Source of the DNA: Mycolicibacterium iranicum
GTDB taxonomy: Bacteria; Actinomycetota; Actinomycetes; Mycobacteriales; Mycobacteriaceae
Direction: 5' to 3'
Length of the DNA stretch: 64,000 nt
Assembly: GCF_001650495.1 (NCBI RefSeq)
Contig: NZ_LWCS01000020.1
Span: 56,043-120,042, forward strand
The position numbers and the translations under genes are program-made. The notes beneath the pieces were generated by a model. The model was not told where the DNA came from, did no database searches, and saw nothing but the letters and a program-made list of their open reading frames with translations. Shown piece by piece: positions 8,279 to 17,506 of the stretch (its first letter is position 1; the number at the start of each line of letters is the position of its first letter).

Positions 8279-9520
8279 ATGACTGATTCCGCCGAGCAGT
8301 TCCGGGATGCGCCCATCTTCGATGCCGATCAGCACATGTACGAGACGGCCGAGGCCCTGACGCAGTTTCTGCCGGCGAAATACTCCCGCGCCGTCCAGTA
8401 CGGACAGTTCGGCAGACACACGCGCATCGTCATCAACAACCACGTGTCCGACTTCATCCCCAATCCGACCTTCGAACGAGTCGCCGCACCCGGCGCCCAC
8501 GAGAAGTTTTTCGCCGGTGAGAACACCGAGGGCCTGACCTTGCGTGAGATGCAGGGCCCGGCAATCGCAGCACCCGCGGCCACGCGCAGCCCCGCCGACC
8601 GCGTCGCCGAACTCGACCGTCAGGGAGTGCGCGAGGCACTCAACTACCCGACGCTCGCAAGCCTCATCGAACACGCCACCGCCGACGATCCCGAGCTGAC
8701 CCTGGCCGTCGTCCATGCGCTCAACGAGTGGATGGCAGAGCACTGGACCTTCGACTACGAGGGCCGCGTCTTCTCCACCCCGATCATCAACCTCTCCGAG
8801 GTCGACGGCGCCCAGCGCGAACTGGAATTCCTGCTGGCCAACGACGCCAAGGTGGCGCTCATCAAGCCTGGCCCGGTCAACGGCCTGCGTGGCTGGCGTT
8901 CGCCGGCACTTCCCGAGTTCGACCCGTTCTGGCGCGATGTCGAAGCCAGCGGACTGCCCATCGTCCTGCATGCGAGCTATCCGCCGCTCGACGACTACGT
9001 CGGCAAATGGGAGCCGCCCCACACCCAGAACTTCATGGCGATGAGCGCGTTCCGCTGGATGGTGCTCGGCCACCGCGAGATCGCCGACATGATCACCAGC
9101 CTGATCTGCCACGGCACGCTGACTCGGTTCCCGAGGTTGCGCATCGCCAGCGTGGAGAACGGCAGCTCGTGGATCTTCCCGCTGTTCAACGACTTCGACG
9201 AGCTCACCAAGAAGATGCCGCAGAACTTCCCCGAACATCCGCTCGATGTGTTCCGACGCAACATCTGGGTCAGCCCGTTCTGGGAGGGGTGTGTGTCCGA
9301 CGTCGTCAACACGGTGGGGTGGGACAAGGTGATGTTCGGCTCGGACTATCCACATCCCGAAGGCCTCGCCGAACCGAAGGGCTTCTGGAAATACGCCGAA
9401 GGTATGGATGTGCGCCGCACCTACGACTTCATGGGCGACAACGCCCGCCGCTTCATGGGGCTGCCGATCGCCAACCCCGACCCGGCGGCGACGCAGCCTC
9501 CGGCAATGACCACTGCATAG
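8279..9520 (+). CDS. Amidohydrolase-family (Amidohydro_2) metal-dependent hydrolase
   Basis: TIM-barrel metal hydrolase of 413 aa, COG2159-like, a group that includes decarboxylases and amide or lactone hydrolases. Visible marks are the N-terminal FDADQHMYE metal motif, the central PIVLHASYPP segment with a metal-binding His, and the late MFGSDYPHPEG motif carrying the catalytic Asp. Mycobacteria encode several such proteins next to lipid genes. The substrate is unknown. The cobM gene begins 32 bp downstream, so read-through is possible. Confidence 0.82.
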   Translation: MTDSAEQFRDAPIFDADQHMYETAEALTQFLPAKYSRAVQYGQFGRHTRIVINNHVSDFIPNPTFERVAAPGAHEKFFAGENTEGLTLREMQGPAIAAPAATRSPADRVAELDRQGVREALNYPTLASLIEHATADDPELTLAVVHALNEWMAEHWTFDYEGRVFSTPIINLSEVDGAQRELEFLLANDAKVALIKPGPVNGLRGWRSPALPEFDPFWRDVEASGLPIVLHASYPPLDDYVGKWEPPHTQNFMAMSAFRWMVLGHREIADMITSLICHGTLTRFPRLRIASVENGSSWIFPLFNDFDELTKKMPQNFPEHPLDVFRRNIWVSPFWEGCVSDVVNTVGWDKVMFGSDYPHPEGLAEPKGFWKYAEGMDVRRTYDFMGDNARRFMGLPIANPDPAATQPPAMTTA

Positions 9521-9552
9521 CCAGCGCGGCCGCCCGCCTAGACTCGCCCTCG

Positions 9553-10335
9553 ATGAATGACCGGGCCGTGCAGTTCGTCGGGGCGGGACCTGGTGCCGCG
9601 GACCTTCTGACCGTCCGTGCCACCCGGCTGCTCGGCGATGCCGACCTCGTCCTCTACCCGGGCAGCTATCTCGATCCCGACGTGCTGGCCCACTGCTCCC
9701 CCGAGGCCGAACTCGTCGACACCGCCGAACTCGACCTCGACGCAATCACCGTCCGTGTCGTCGACGGCCACCGGGCGGGAATGCGGATCGTGCGGCTGGT
9801 GTCCGGGGATCCGTCGGTCTACTCCGCGGTGTCGGAGCAGACGCGCCGACTCGACGCCGCCGGTGTGCCGTGGTCCGTCACTCCGGGGGTTCCCGCGTAC
9901 GCGGCGGCGGCCGCCCGGGTAGGCCGGGAGCTGACGGTCCCACTGGTAGCGCAGTCGGTGGTGCTGACGCGGACCCAGCAGCGGTCGACCGCGATGCCGG
10001 AGACCGAGTCGCTCAAGGCTTTTGCCGCGACGCGAGCCACGCTGGTGCTCCACCTGGCCGTCACCGGGATCAGAGGGTTGATGACCGAGATCGAACCCGA
10101 CTATGGATCCGACTGCCCCGTGGTCGTCGTGTACCGGGTGTCACAACCGCGGGAGCTGGTGCTGCGCGGCACCATTGCCGACATCGCGGACGTGGTGGAA
10201 GACGCTCAGCTGCGGCAGGCCGCAGTCATCCTCGTGGGACGCGCGCTTGCAGGCCGGCCGGATCCCTGCGCAGGGGAAAGCCACCTCTACGACCCCGCGC
10301 GTGATCGCTCTGTACGGCGGGACGGTCTCCTGTGA
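9553..10335 (+). CDS. cobM: Precorrin-4 C11-methyltransferase
   Basis: SAM-dependent methyltransferase of the aerobic cobalamin pathway, adding the C11 methyl group to precorrin-4. The protein shows the tetrapyrrole methylase signature near the N-terminus (VQFVGAGPGAADLLTVRAT), the LVLYPGSYL segment typical of CobM/CbiF, the SGDPSVYSA glycine loop, TPGVPAYAAAAA and a LHLAVTGI block. Its 260 aa fit the family. It overlaps bluB by 4 bp (GTGA), which implies translational coupling within a short plus-strand cobalamin operon. Confidence 0.9.
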   Translation: MNDRAVQFVGAGPGAADLLTVRATRLLGDADLVLYPGSYLDPDVLAHCSPEAELVDTAELDLDAITVRVVDGHRAGMRIVRLVSGDPSVYSAVSEQTRRLDAAGVPWSVTPGVPAYAAAAARVGRELTVPLVAQSVVLTRTQQRSTAMPETESLKAFAATRATLVLHLAVTGIRGLMTEIEPDYGSDCPVVVVYRVSQPRELVLRGTIADIADVVEDAQLRQAAVILVGRALAGRPDPCAGESHLYDPARDRSVRRDGLL

Positions 10336-10967
10336 GTGACTGTGCGGCAGCGCTTTACGACGTCATCAACCGGCGCCGTGACACCCGCCGCGAGTTTACG
10401 GGTGTCCCCCCGACCGAGGATGTCCTGGAGCGAATTCTGTTGGCCGCCCACGCCGCTCCGTCGGTAGGCATGTCCCAGCCTTGGGACTTCATCGTCGTGC
10501 GATCACCGCAGACCCTGCAAGCCTTTCGCGACCACGTCGCCGGCGAACGCGATCTGTTCGCCGCCGGGTTGTCGGGCGAGCGTGCCGCGACCTTCGACCG
10601 CATCAAGATCGAGGGGATCTGCGAATCTGGCCTCGGCATTGTCGTCGGCTATGACCCGACCCGTGGTGGGCCGCAAGTGCTCGGCCGCCACGCCATCCCT
10701 GACGCCGGCCTGTACTCGGTCGTGTGCGCCATCCAAAACCTCTGGCTGGCAGCGACTGTCGAAGATATCGGAATCGGCTGGGTGTCCTTCTACCGCGAGC
10801 AGTTCCTCCGCACGCTCGTCGGCATGCCCGATCATGTCCGCCCCATCGCCTGGCTGTGCGTCGGCAAGGTCGCCAACCTGCCCGACATCCCAGATCTGGA
10901 GCGCTTCGGCTGGCGTGCCCGCTCGTCGCTGACCAGCGTGGTGCACCACGAGCGCTACGGTTCATGA
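10332..10967 (+). CDS. bluB: 5,6-dimethylbenzimidazole synthase
   Basis: Flavin-dependent enzyme that destroys reduced FMN with oxygen to make 5,6-dimethylbenzimidazole, the lower ligand of cobalamin. It belongs to the nitroreductase fold. The N-terminal RRRDTRREFTG, the SVGMSQPWDFIV block and the later IGWVSFY segment are characteristic of BluB rather than of nitroreductases in general. Length is 211 aa and the start is GTG. The gene overlaps cobM upstream and the small gene downstream by 4 bp each. Its presence implies oxygen-dependent synthesis of complete vitamin B12. Confidence 0.92.
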   Translation: MSDCAAALYDVINRRRDTRREFTGVPPTEDVLERILLAAHAAPSVGMSQPWDFIVVRSPQTLQAFRDHVAGERDLFAAGLSGERAATFDRIKIEGICESGLGIVVGYDPTRGGPQVLGRHAIPDAGLYSVVCAIQNLWLAATVEDIGIGWVSFYREQFLRTLVGMPDHVRPIAWLCVGKVANLPDIPDLERFGWRARSSLTSVVHHERYGS

Positions 10968-11260
10968 CTCCCCCGCCAACCACCGAGGACGGGCACTACC
11001 TCATCATCAACGGAAGGCGTTGGCGGGCAACAGATCCCGACATCCCCGAAGACCGCCGAGCTGAGCTGACCCGCATCCTGATGGCCTGGCGTCGCGAGGT
11101 GCGCCGTACCCGCGGCACCGACGACGAGGCCCGCTCACGCGCAGGCGTCAACACCGCCAAGATCGCGTTGGGCGAGCGGGGTTCGCCACCGTGGTGGGAG
11201 CAGACCGATGCACAACGCCGCGCTCGGTGGGAGGCTCATGTCCCCGCACCCGAATCCTGA
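10964..11260 (+). CDS. Small conserved hypothetical protein
   Basis: 98-aa soluble, charged protein whose N-terminal part reads GHYLIINGRRWRATDP and whose C-terminal part has PPWWEQTD followed by ARWEAHVP. I recognise the look of a conserved actinobacterial small protein but no function. The ATG overlaps the bluB stop by 4 bp, so it should be co-translated with bluB. Its 3' end overlaps the convergent nei-type gene by 25 bp. Confidence 0.7.
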   Translation: MTPPPTTEDGHYLIINGRRWRATDPDIPEDRRAELTRILMAWRREVRRTRGTDDEARSRAGVNTAKIALGERGSPPWWEQTDAQRRARWEAHVPAPES

Positions 11261-12048
11261 GCCGGCTGACACACGGGACACCACCACGTGCGGCGCCGCT
11301 CCGGGTCGTTCGCGACCTCCGCCACAACACGCACCCGCGTCCCGCATCGTAGGCAGGGCCGCCCCGCCCGGCCTGCCACCCAATGACTTTCGCCCTTGCG
11401 GCGGTTCCCGGTCGTCACCTGCATGGCGCCGGGCACGGTCGCCGAGTGGCGCAACGCCCGCGCACCCAGGACCAGCAGCGCGCGGGCATCGATCGCCCCG
11501 ACCGGTGTCCAGGGATTGTGCCCCCGCAGAAAGCAGAGCTCGTTGGCCCAGAGATTGCCGAAGCCGGCCACGCACCGCTGATCGAGAAGGACGGCGACCA
11601 GCGGGCGATCCGGTCGGCTCGTCAGACGCCGCACAGCCTCGTCGAGATCCCAGTCGTCGCGCAGCGGATCCGGACCGAGATGCCCGACGACGTCATGCTC
11701 GTCGGCGGAGCGGAGCAGGTCGACGACGGGAAGGCTGATCCCATAGGCCGCCGGACCGTCCGTGCGAAGGATCACCCGCACGTCGGGCATCGTTTTGCGG
11801 GGTAGCCAGCGTCCCTCTGTCGAAAGGGTCCACGACCCCGACATCCGCAAATGCGTGTGCAGCGTCAGACCCCCTGACAGGCGGGTGAGCAGGTGCTTGC
11901 CGTGGGTGTCATGGGCGAGCACCGTGTGCCCGGCGAGGTCGTCGGTGGCGTGCTGGGGCACGCGTAGCTCGCCGCGGGTGAGGACGCGGTCCCGCAGGGC
12001 GCGGTCGAGGCGACGCGCCAGCGCGTAGACGGTGTCGCCCTCAGGCAC
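11236..12048 (-). CDS. nei2: Fpg/Nei-family DNA glycosylase (endonuclease VIII type)
   Basis: Base-excision-repair glycosylase/AP lyase that removes oxidised pyrimidines. It starts with MPEGDTV, giving the catalytic Pro2-Glu3 pair used by the Nei branch. The helix-two-turns-helix region (DQRCVAGFGNLWANELCF) and a C-terminal zinc finger with cysteines in CLRCG and WWCPVCQ are intact. The 270-aa length and the LTLHTHLRMSGSW segment are closest to the mycobacterial Nei2 type, so the symbol is a best guess. It lies 12 bp after cobU on the same strand and may share its transcript. Confidence 0.86.
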   Translation of the reverse strand: MPEGDTVYALARRLDRALRDRVLTRGELRVPQHATDDLAGHTVLAHDTHGKHLLTRLSGGLTLHTHLRMSGSWTLSTEGRWLPRKTMPDVRVILRTDGPAAYGISLPVVDLLRSADEHDVVGHLGPDPLRDDWDLDEAVRRLTSRPDRPLVAVLLDQRCVAGFGNLWANELCFLRGHNPWTPVGAIDARALLVLGARALRHSATVPGAMQVTTGNRRKGESHWVAGRAGRPCLRCGTRVRVVAEVANDPERRRTWWCPVCQPAQDSGAGT

Positions 12049-12060
12049 GGCCGCGAGCCA

Positions 12061-12585
12061 TCAGAGGATGAGCACCCGGCCCGCGATCACGAGATGGACG
12101 TCCTCGCATACCGCAGCGACCCGCTGGTTGACTGTGCCGAGCAGGTCGCGGAACAGCATGCCGGACCGATGCGACGGCACCACTCCCAACCCCACCTCAT
12201 TGGTCACGACGACGGTGTCCGACGCGCCGGACAGCGCGTCGCAGAGCGCCGCGGTCCGGATCTCGATCTCGCCGGCCGCGCTGCGCGCATCGACCTCCCA
12301 CAACTCGCCTTCGTCGAGCACGGCGGTGAGCCATGTGCCGAGACAGTCGACGAGCGCTGCACCGCGGGCATCTCGCACTGCGGCGGCGACGTCGGTGGTC
12401 TCCACCGTGTGCCAATGCGCAGGTCGACGCGACCGGTGGTGGGCGACGCGCGCGTCCCAATCCGGGTCGCTCCCGTCCACGGGCCGCCCCGGGGCGACAT
12501 ACGTAACGTGCCCCGCGTCGGCGAGGAGCTGCTCGGCATGGCGGGACTTGCCGGACCGGACGCCGCCCGTGACGAGGATTCTCAC
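12061..12585 (-). CDS. cobU: Adenosylcobinamide kinase / adenosylcobinamide-phosphate guanylyltransferase
   Basis: Bifunctional enzyme of nucleotide-loop assembly, phosphorylating adenosylcobinamide and then adding GMP. The P-loop is [18 protein letters not shown] at the N-terminus. The central [15 protein letters not shown] and [14 protein letters not shown] motifs are family signatures. The 174 aa fit CobU. The GTG start at 12585 overlaps the cobK stop by 4 bp (GTGA). A longer open frame extends upstream, but only in antisense register over cobK, so it is not used. Confidence 0.92.
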   Translation of the reverse strand: MRILVTGGVRSGKSRHAEQLLADAGHVTYVAPGRPVDGSDPDWDARVAHHRSRRPAHWHTVETTDVAAAVRDARGAALVDCLGTWLTAVLDEGELWEVDARSAAGEIEIRTAALCDALSGASDTVVVTNEVGLGVVPSHRSGMLFRDLLGTVNQRVAAVCEDVHLVIAGRVLIL

Positions 12586-13328
12586 CCGGACGCACCAGCC
12601 AGGTCGCGTACCCAGACAGCCGCCTCGGTGATGTCGTGCACGGTCGGAACACCTTGCGCGCGGGCTGGGCGCCGCACGACGACGACCGGCACGCCCATCG
12701 ATTCGGCGGCCGCCATCTTGGGCCAGGTGTGTTCGCCGCCAGAGTCTTTCGTGACGAGCACGTCGGTGTGGTGGTCGCGCATCAGACGAAGTTCCTCCGG
12801 CAGCGCGTACGGTCCTCGGCTCATCAGCAACCGCCACGTCTGCGGCAGCGGTGTCTGCGGGGCCTGCACGACCCGCGCCAGAACGGCGTGGTCGTACAGG
12901 GCGGGGATGAACCGGTGGATCTCCTGGCGCCCCACGGTCAGAAAGGGCCGTCTCCCGAGCCTGGCGGCGGTACCGGCGGCGTCTTCGTGACAGTCCACCC
13001 AGTGCCACAAGTCGCCTGACCGCGCCGCCCAACCGGGACGTTCCAGCCGCAGCAGCGGTACGCCGGCGGCCGCGCAGGCGGCGACGGCGTTGGCGGAGAT
13101 GTTCCTGGCGAATGGATGCGTCGCGTCGACCACTGCCGCGTAGTCCGCCAATTCCGCGCGCAGGCCCTCGATCCCGCCGAAACCACCGATACGTACATCG
13201 CCGACCGGCAGGCGCGGATCAGTAACACGCCCCGCCAGCGACGACGTCACGTCGAGGCCGTCGGTGACGAGGAGTTCGGCCAGCGCACGGGCCTCGGCGG
13301 TGCCTCCCAGCAGCAGGACGCTCGTCAC
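12582..13328 (-). CDS. cobK: Precorrin-6A reductase
   Basis: NADPH-dependent reductase converting precorrin-6A to precorrin-6B in the aerobic cobalamin route. The protein begins with the Rossmann-type [17 protein letters not shown]. It has the [17 protein letters not shown] block with the conserved His and an internal [18 protein letters not shown] motif close to the C-terminus. It is 248 aa with a GTG start at 13328 that overlaps the cobQ stop by 4 bp. It is the third gene of the cobF-cobQ-cobK-cobU unit. Confidence 0.92.
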   Translation of the reverse strand: MTSVLLLGGTAEARALAELLVTDGLDVTSSLAGRVTDPRLPVGDVRIGGFGGIEGLRAELADYAAVVDATHPFARNISANAVAACAAAGVPLLRLERPGWAARSGDLWHWVDCHEDAAGTAARLGRRPFLTVGRQEIHRFIPALYDHAVLARVVQAPQTPLPQTWRLLMSRGPYALPEELRLMRDHHTDVLVTKDSGGEHTWPKMAAAESMGVPVVVVRRPARAQGVPTVHDITEAAVWVRDLAGASG

Positions 13329-14797
13329 GGCGACCCCGGAGGTAAGAACGGAAGATGCGGTGGCGCACCGTGTTCGGCAATCTCGAGAAGCGCACCAACG
13401 TCGAGGCTCTCCTCGACGAGATCCCCGAGCAGATCGAGGCGGTTCTCCCGAGCCTCCGCGAACGAGACCGCCGACGGCACCAGACCGAGGGTTTCACCCA
13501 GGAAGCGTGACCGAAGCTCGTCCCCCTCCAGCGCACCATGCCACATGGTGCCGAACACCTGGCCCGACCGCGCCCCGCCGAGGAACTGCTCCCCACCGTC
13601 CACGGTGACGCGGCCATGATGGATCTCGTAGCCACTGGCGGCCGTGTCACGCCAACGTCCCTCGGGGAGGCGGAGAGTCTTCTCCGCAACGAAATCCGTC
13701 TCCACGTCGAGCAACCCGATGCCCTCGACCTCGGCGGGCATGCCCTCGATGCCGTGCGGGTCACGGATGACACGGCCGAGCATCTGGAAGCCACCGCAGA
13801 TACCGAGCACTGGCTTTCCCGCCGCGGCGTGAGCGAGCACGGCGCGGTCCAGGCCCCGTGTCCGTAACCAGGCCAGGTCGGCGATGGTGGCCCGGGTGCC
13901 GGGCAGCACCAGCAGGTCGGCGTCTGCGAGCGCACCGGGGTGCGAGGCGAAGATGACGTCGAGATCGGGTTCCAGGCTGAGCGCGTCCACGTCGGTGAAG
14001 TTGCTGATGCGTGGCAGTCGCACCACGGCGACGCGACGCGCACCGTCCTGCGCGGCCCGGCGGCCCTGCAGATCCAGCGCGTCCTCGGAATCCAGCCACA
14101 CGTCGGGATGCCAACGCAGAGTCCCGTAAACCCTTCTGCCGGTAAGCCTTTCGAGATCACGCAGACCGGGCGCCAGCAGATCGAGGTTTCCGCGGAACTT
14201 GTTCACGACGAAGCCGGCGACCAGTGCCTGATCTTCTGGCGAAAGCAGTGCGACAGTGCCGAAGAACGCGGCGAAGACCCCTCCGCGGTCGATGTCGCCG
14301 ACGACGACGGTCGCGAGACCGGCATGGCGGGCCAACCCCAGGTTGACGTAATCGCCTGCGCGCAGGTTGATCTCGGTGGGGCTTCCCGCGCCCTCGGCAA
14401 CGACGATGTCGTACCGCGAGGTGAGGTCGTCGAAGGCAGCGTGCGCAGCTTCACCGAGTGCGCGGCGGCCCTCCAGCCAATCCGAGGAGGCTACGTGCCC
14501 CCACGGCCGGCCCATCAGCACGACGTGGCTTCGCTGGTCGCTGCCGGGTTTGAGCAGGACGGGGTTCATCGCCGCCTCCGGCGTGGCCCGCGCGGCCAGT
14601 GCCTGAACCCATTGCGCGCGACCGATTTCCACGTCCAGCCCGTCGGGTCCTCGGCACACCATCGAGTTGTTCGACATGTTCTGGGCCTTGTAGGGCGCCA
14701 CTTTGAGGCCCCGTCGCGCCAGCGCCCGGCACAAACCCGCGGTGACCGTCGTCTTACCGGCATCGCTGGTGGTGCCTGCGATCAGCAGCCCCGTCAT
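13325..14797 (-). CDS. cobQ: Cobyric acid synthase
   Basis: Glutamine-dependent amidase that amidates four side chains of adenosylcobyrinate a,c-diamide. The N-terminal P-loop-like ATPase domain shows [19 protein letters not shown] and the [11 protein letters not shown] motif. The [18 protein letters not shown] segment follows. The C-terminal glutaminase domain has the nucleophile motif [12 protein letters not shown] and the YEIHHGR motif with the catalytic His. The 490-aa length is standard. The ATG at 14797 overlaps the cobF stop by 4 bp; the longer open frame upstream is a shadow of cobF. Confidence 0.94.
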   Translation of the reverse strand: MTGLLIAGTTSDAGKTTVTAGLCRALARRGLKVAPYKAQNMSNNSMVCRGPDGLDVEIGRAQWVQALAARATPEAAMNPVLLKPGSDQRSHVVLMGRPWGHVASSDWLEGRRALGEAAHAAFDDLTSRYDIVVAEGAGSPTEINLRAGDYVNLGLARHAGLATVVVGDIDRGGVFAAFFGTVALLSPEDQALVAGFVVNKFRGNLDLLAPGLRDLERLTGRRVYGTLRWHPDVWLDSEDALDLQGRRAAQDGARRVAVVRLPRISNFTDVDALSLEPDLDVIFASHPGALADADLLVLPGTRATIADLAWLRTRGLDRAVLAHAAAGKPVLGICGGFQMLGRVIRDPHGIEGMPAEVEGIGLLDVETDFVAEKTLRLPEGRWRDTAASGYEIHHGRVTVDGGEQFLGGARSGQVFGTMWHGALEGDELRSRFLGETLGLVPSAVSFAEARENRLDLLGDLVEESLDVGALLEIAEHGAPPHLPFLPPGSP

Positions 14798-15573
14798 CCG
14801 GTCGCCCTGACAAGGAACACATCCATGACCCAGCCGTCGTGCGCTTCGGCATCGGCGCGCGCCTTGGCGATGGCGGGCAGGGTGTCGCCCAGCCGTCCGC
14901 TGAGCAGCCGCTCGCCCGCGGCCCCCAGGTTGGCACCCCACCAGATGATCCAGTCCTGCAGACCACTGAAATCGATCCGCTCGGGTGGCGGGTTCAGCAT
15001 CGCGACGATGTTGTCCTGCCCCGAGGCAACGGCTTCCTGTAACCGGCGACCCGTTGTGACGTGCACAGGCTTGCCGACGTCGTGCAGCACGATGCGGTGC
15101 CTGGCGGCCAGCAGCTGCGGTGCACTGATGCCGGCCAGCACGTCGTAATCGAGGTCCACCGATTTCGGCGCCAGCAGCGTCCTCACCTTGTCCACGACGC
15201 GGATCGTCGAGTCGTACAGCGACGGATCGCCCCACACCAGGAACGCCGCCGTCCCACCCCGGTCCAGAAGCAGGTCTGTGTACTGCGCCGCGCGGGCCTC
15301 GTGCCAGTCGGAGACCGCGGACTCGTATCCGGCGGTGGTGAGTCCGGTCGAGCGGTCGCGCCGAGGGTCGGGCAGTGTGACAAGTTCGGCGGGGCCGCTC
15401 GGGCCGGGATGGGCCTGCAGGATCCGCCTGCGCACCGCCAGCAACCGGTCGTCGTCGGACTTCTCGGCGGCCAACACGTAGTCGACGGTGCGCAGAGCGT
15501 CGGCGACCTCGGGGGTGACGTGCTGCGGACCCATGCCGACACCCAGGATCCTGACCCTGACCGGCGTGCCCAT
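14794..15573 (-). CDS. cobF: Precorrin-6A synthase (deacetylating)
   Basis: SAM-dependent C1-methyltransferase that removes the acetyl group and methylates precorrin-5 to precorrin-6A. The tetrapyrrole-methylase start (VRILGVGMGPQHVTPEVADAL), the AAFLVWGDPSLYDSTIRV glycine loop, the ISAPQLLAARHRI stretch and the IIWWGANLGA motif near the C-terminus are CobF-like. Length is 259 aa. It is the first gene of the minus-strand cobalamin operon, starting 24 bp after the upstream regulator gene stops. As I recall, M. tuberculosis lacks this gene while most other mycobacteria keep it. Confidence 0.9.
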   Translation of the reverse strand: MGTPVRVRILGVGMGPQHVTPEVADALRTVDYVLAAEKSDDDRLLAVRRRILQAHPGPSGPAELVTLPDPRRDRSTGLTTAGYESAVSDWHEARAAQYTDLLLDRGGTAAFLVWGDPSLYDSTIRVVDKVRTLLAPKSVDLDYDVLAGISAPQLLAARHRIVLHDVGKPVHVTTGRRLQEAVASGQDNIVAMLNPPPERIDFSGLQDWIIWWGANLGAAGERLLSGRLGDTLPAIAKARADAEAHDGWVMDVFLVRATG

Positions 15574-15597
15574 GCCAGCGATTCTCCCTGGCGGTCG

Positions 15598-16476
15598 TCA
15601 CGCGGCGCGGAGCAGGCCCGCGGCCGCCGATTCGACGGCGTCGGTGACCTCGGCGACAGTGGTGCTGTCAAGCTTCCAGCACTGCCAGAACAGAGGCACG
15701 TCCAGGTGCTGGTCGGCAATCGGGACGAACGACGCGTCGATCAGCGAGATCGGGTACATGCCCCACCCCAGGCCGGCATGAACCGCTGCGCCGAAGCCCG
15801 CCGCCGTCGGGATGTAGTGGGTCGGTCGCCGCACGTCCGTTCGAAATACTTTACGCAGCAACTGATCCTGCAAGGCATCGTCTCGGTTCCACGCCAGCGA
15901 CGGAGCCTGGGCCGCGGCCTGCCTGGTGAAGCCGTCGGGCAGGAAACGTTCGACGAACGCGGGTGTGGCCACAGGCAGATAGCGCATCACTCCCAGCGGC
16001 TTGACGCGGCACCCGCCGACCGGTCTGCGTTCGGTGGTGACAGCTCCCATCACGACGCCTTCGCGCAGCAGCCGCGCGGAATGGTCCTGATCCTCGATGC
16101 GGACATCGAACAGGACGTGGGGCAGCCGCTCGAAAACCTCGGTGAACCAGGTAGCCATCGAATCGGCGTTGACGGCGAGAGCGACCGTGGGCGACCCGGA
16201 CGTGCCGCCGCGCATCTCGGAGAGCGCTTCTGCCTCCAGAAGGGCCACCTGCGCCGCCAACCGCAGCAGGGGTGCCCCCGCCGCGGTCGCCACGCAGGGC
16301 TTCTCACGCAGCACCACAACCTGCCCGACCCGCTGTTCGAGGGCCTTGATGCGCTGGCTGATCGCTGACGGGGTCACATGTAGATGCTCGGCGGCGGCGT
16401 CGAAGCTGCCGAACTCGACGACGGCCGACAGCGCAGCCAGCTGACCGGTGTCGAGGTGTTCCGCCACATCAGCCAT
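15598..16476 (-). CDS. LysR-family regulator, LysG/ArgP type
   Basis: LysR-type activator of the ArgP/LysG subfamily, which senses lysine or arginine and switches on the LysE/ArgO exporter. The N-terminal HTH (QLAALSAVVEFGSFDAAAEHL, then VTPSAISQRIKALEQRVGQ) and the effector domain with AVNADSMATWF are typical. Length is 292 aa. In M. tuberculosis the homologous pair Rv1985c-Rv1986 is divergent and adjacent; here the only LysE gene in view is 46.6 kb away (63108). The neighbour downstream on the same strand is cobF. Confidence 0.83.
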   Translation of the reverse strand: MADVAEHLDTGQLAALSAVVEFGSFDAAAEHLHVTPSAISQRIKALEQRVGQVVVLREKPCVATAAGAPLLRLAAQVALLEAEALSEMRGGTSGSPTVALAVNADSMATWFTEVFERLPHVLFDVRIEDQDHSARLLREGVVMGAVTTERRPVGGCRVKPLGVMRYLPVATPAFVERFLPDGFTRQAAAQAPSLAWNRDDALQDQLLRKVFRTDVRRPTHYIPTAAGFGAAVHAGLGWGMYPISLIDASFVPIADQHLDVPLFWQCWKLDSTTVAEVTDAVESAAAGLLRAA

Positions 16477-16559
16477 GCTAAGGGCATCAGAGAATCGTGA
16501 ATCTTGCTGATGTCCTCTTCGTCAGCCGCTGGGTGCCATGTCCCCATCGGCCGGGGTCT

Positions 16560-16904
16560 TCAGCGGGAGGACGTCGCCTGGCGCGAGAGGAGCGCCTGCG
16601 CCACGGCGGCGATCACGATCAGTCCCCCCGCCGCCGCCAACGTGATCGTCCAGAGCCGTCGATCCTCAAGGTTCATCTCGCACAGCCGGGTGAAATTCGC
16701 GTCGCTCACCAGGTCGCCGAGCACCACCGCGTTGGCAGCGCCGGCGTCGTCGTTGTCGCGGGCGGCAGACAGGTCGGGACTGGTCACGCTCCCACAACCG
16801 ATGACCGTGCCCTCTGCCGACACCGACACGGGTGCGAACAAGCCGGCGATACCGACGATCAGCGCCACTGCGCCCAGGCCCACGAATACCAATCGCAGTT
16901 TCAT
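16560..16904 (-). CDS. Small membrane-anchored hypothetical protein
   Basis: 114-aa protein with one hydrophobic segment at each end (RLVFVGLGAVALIVGIAGLF and TITLAAAGGLIVIAAVAQAL). The roughly 50-residue loop between them holds two cysteines (IGCGS and RLCEMN) and probably faces outside, where they could form a disulfide. The start can be ATG at 16904 or GTG two codons upstream. I recognise no family. It is divergent from the LpqH-like gene. Confidence 0.6.
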   Translation of the reverse strand: MKLRLVFVGLGAVALIVGIAGLFAPVSVSAEGTVIGCGSVTSPDLSAARDNDDAGAANAVVLGDLVSDANFTRLCEMNLEDRRLWTITLAAAGGLIVIAAVAQALLSRQATSSR

Positions 16905-17000
16905 GAGCACCCCGGTACCCCGAATGGGCGATTTGATACGGCGTTGCTATCGCGACAGCGAAAAGCCGTATGAGCCGGTGGCGCTGGGGTACCTCTCCGT

Positions 17001-17477
17001 ATGGACACTCAATCGGCCCGGGCGGCGGTACGCACCGCGCAGCTACGGGTGGCGTACGCGATGATGGCCGTGCCTCTGGTGACGGCAGGATGCTCAACAG
17101 GGTATGAGGCGCTCGGAACCCGAACCGCCCAAGTGCTGGTCAACGGCGACGAGGTGGCAGAACCCCCGCGGGTCACCTGTGACCAGGTGGAATGGGTGTG
17201 GTTCATCGAGAGTGTCCAGGAAAACCCCGGTTTCACCGCGCAGGTCCGTACGGGCGACACGGTGACAGCCTTGCTGGTCCGGCTCGAAAACCTGGGCGGT
17301 TTCACCGGTAGCGCCTGGAACGCCACCGTCAGGGCCCCGTCCACTCCACCCGGGGTTGGCGCCGATGCAGAAGTCACGGAAGGCGCCTTCACCATCACCG
17401 GCACCGCAATGGGGTCCTATCAGGACGATCCCGCCGAGACCACGACCGCACACTTCGAGATCCGCACTGATTGTTGA
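17001..17477 (+). CDS. LpqH-family (19-kDa antigen type) lipoprotein
   Basis: Secreted lipoprotein of 158 aa. A signal peptide ends in the lipobox VTAGC (Cys at about residue 31). The mature part shares the layout of the mycobacterial 19-kDa antigen LpqH: a VLVNGDEV strand early, two conserved cysteines (VTCDQ and a C-terminal DC), and the FTITGTAMGSYQDD signature followed by AHFEIRTDC. It is convergent with the LpqE-like gene, 29 bp apart. The molecular role of this family is unsettled. Confidence 0.75.
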   Translation: MDTQSARAAVRTAQLRVAYAMMAVPLVTAGCSTGYEALGTRTAQVLVNGDEVAEPPRVTCDQVEWVWFIESVQENPGFTAQVRTGDTVTALLVRLENLGGFTGSAWNATVRAPSTPPGVGADAEVTEGAFTITGTAMGSYQDDPAETTTAHFEIRTDC

Positions 17478-17506
17478 CACGTCCAAGCTGCCCGTCGCGG
17501 GCACCG

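Noticed and set aside
12586..13032. N-terminal extension of the cobU frame over cobK
   Set aside because: The extension is Arg-rich shadow sequence in another frame of cobK; CobU homology begins at the GTG at 12585.
15574..15597. Cobalamin riboswitch upstream of cobF
   Set aside because: Only 24 bp separate cobF from the upstream gene, and no B12-box-like sequence is visible there or before cobM.
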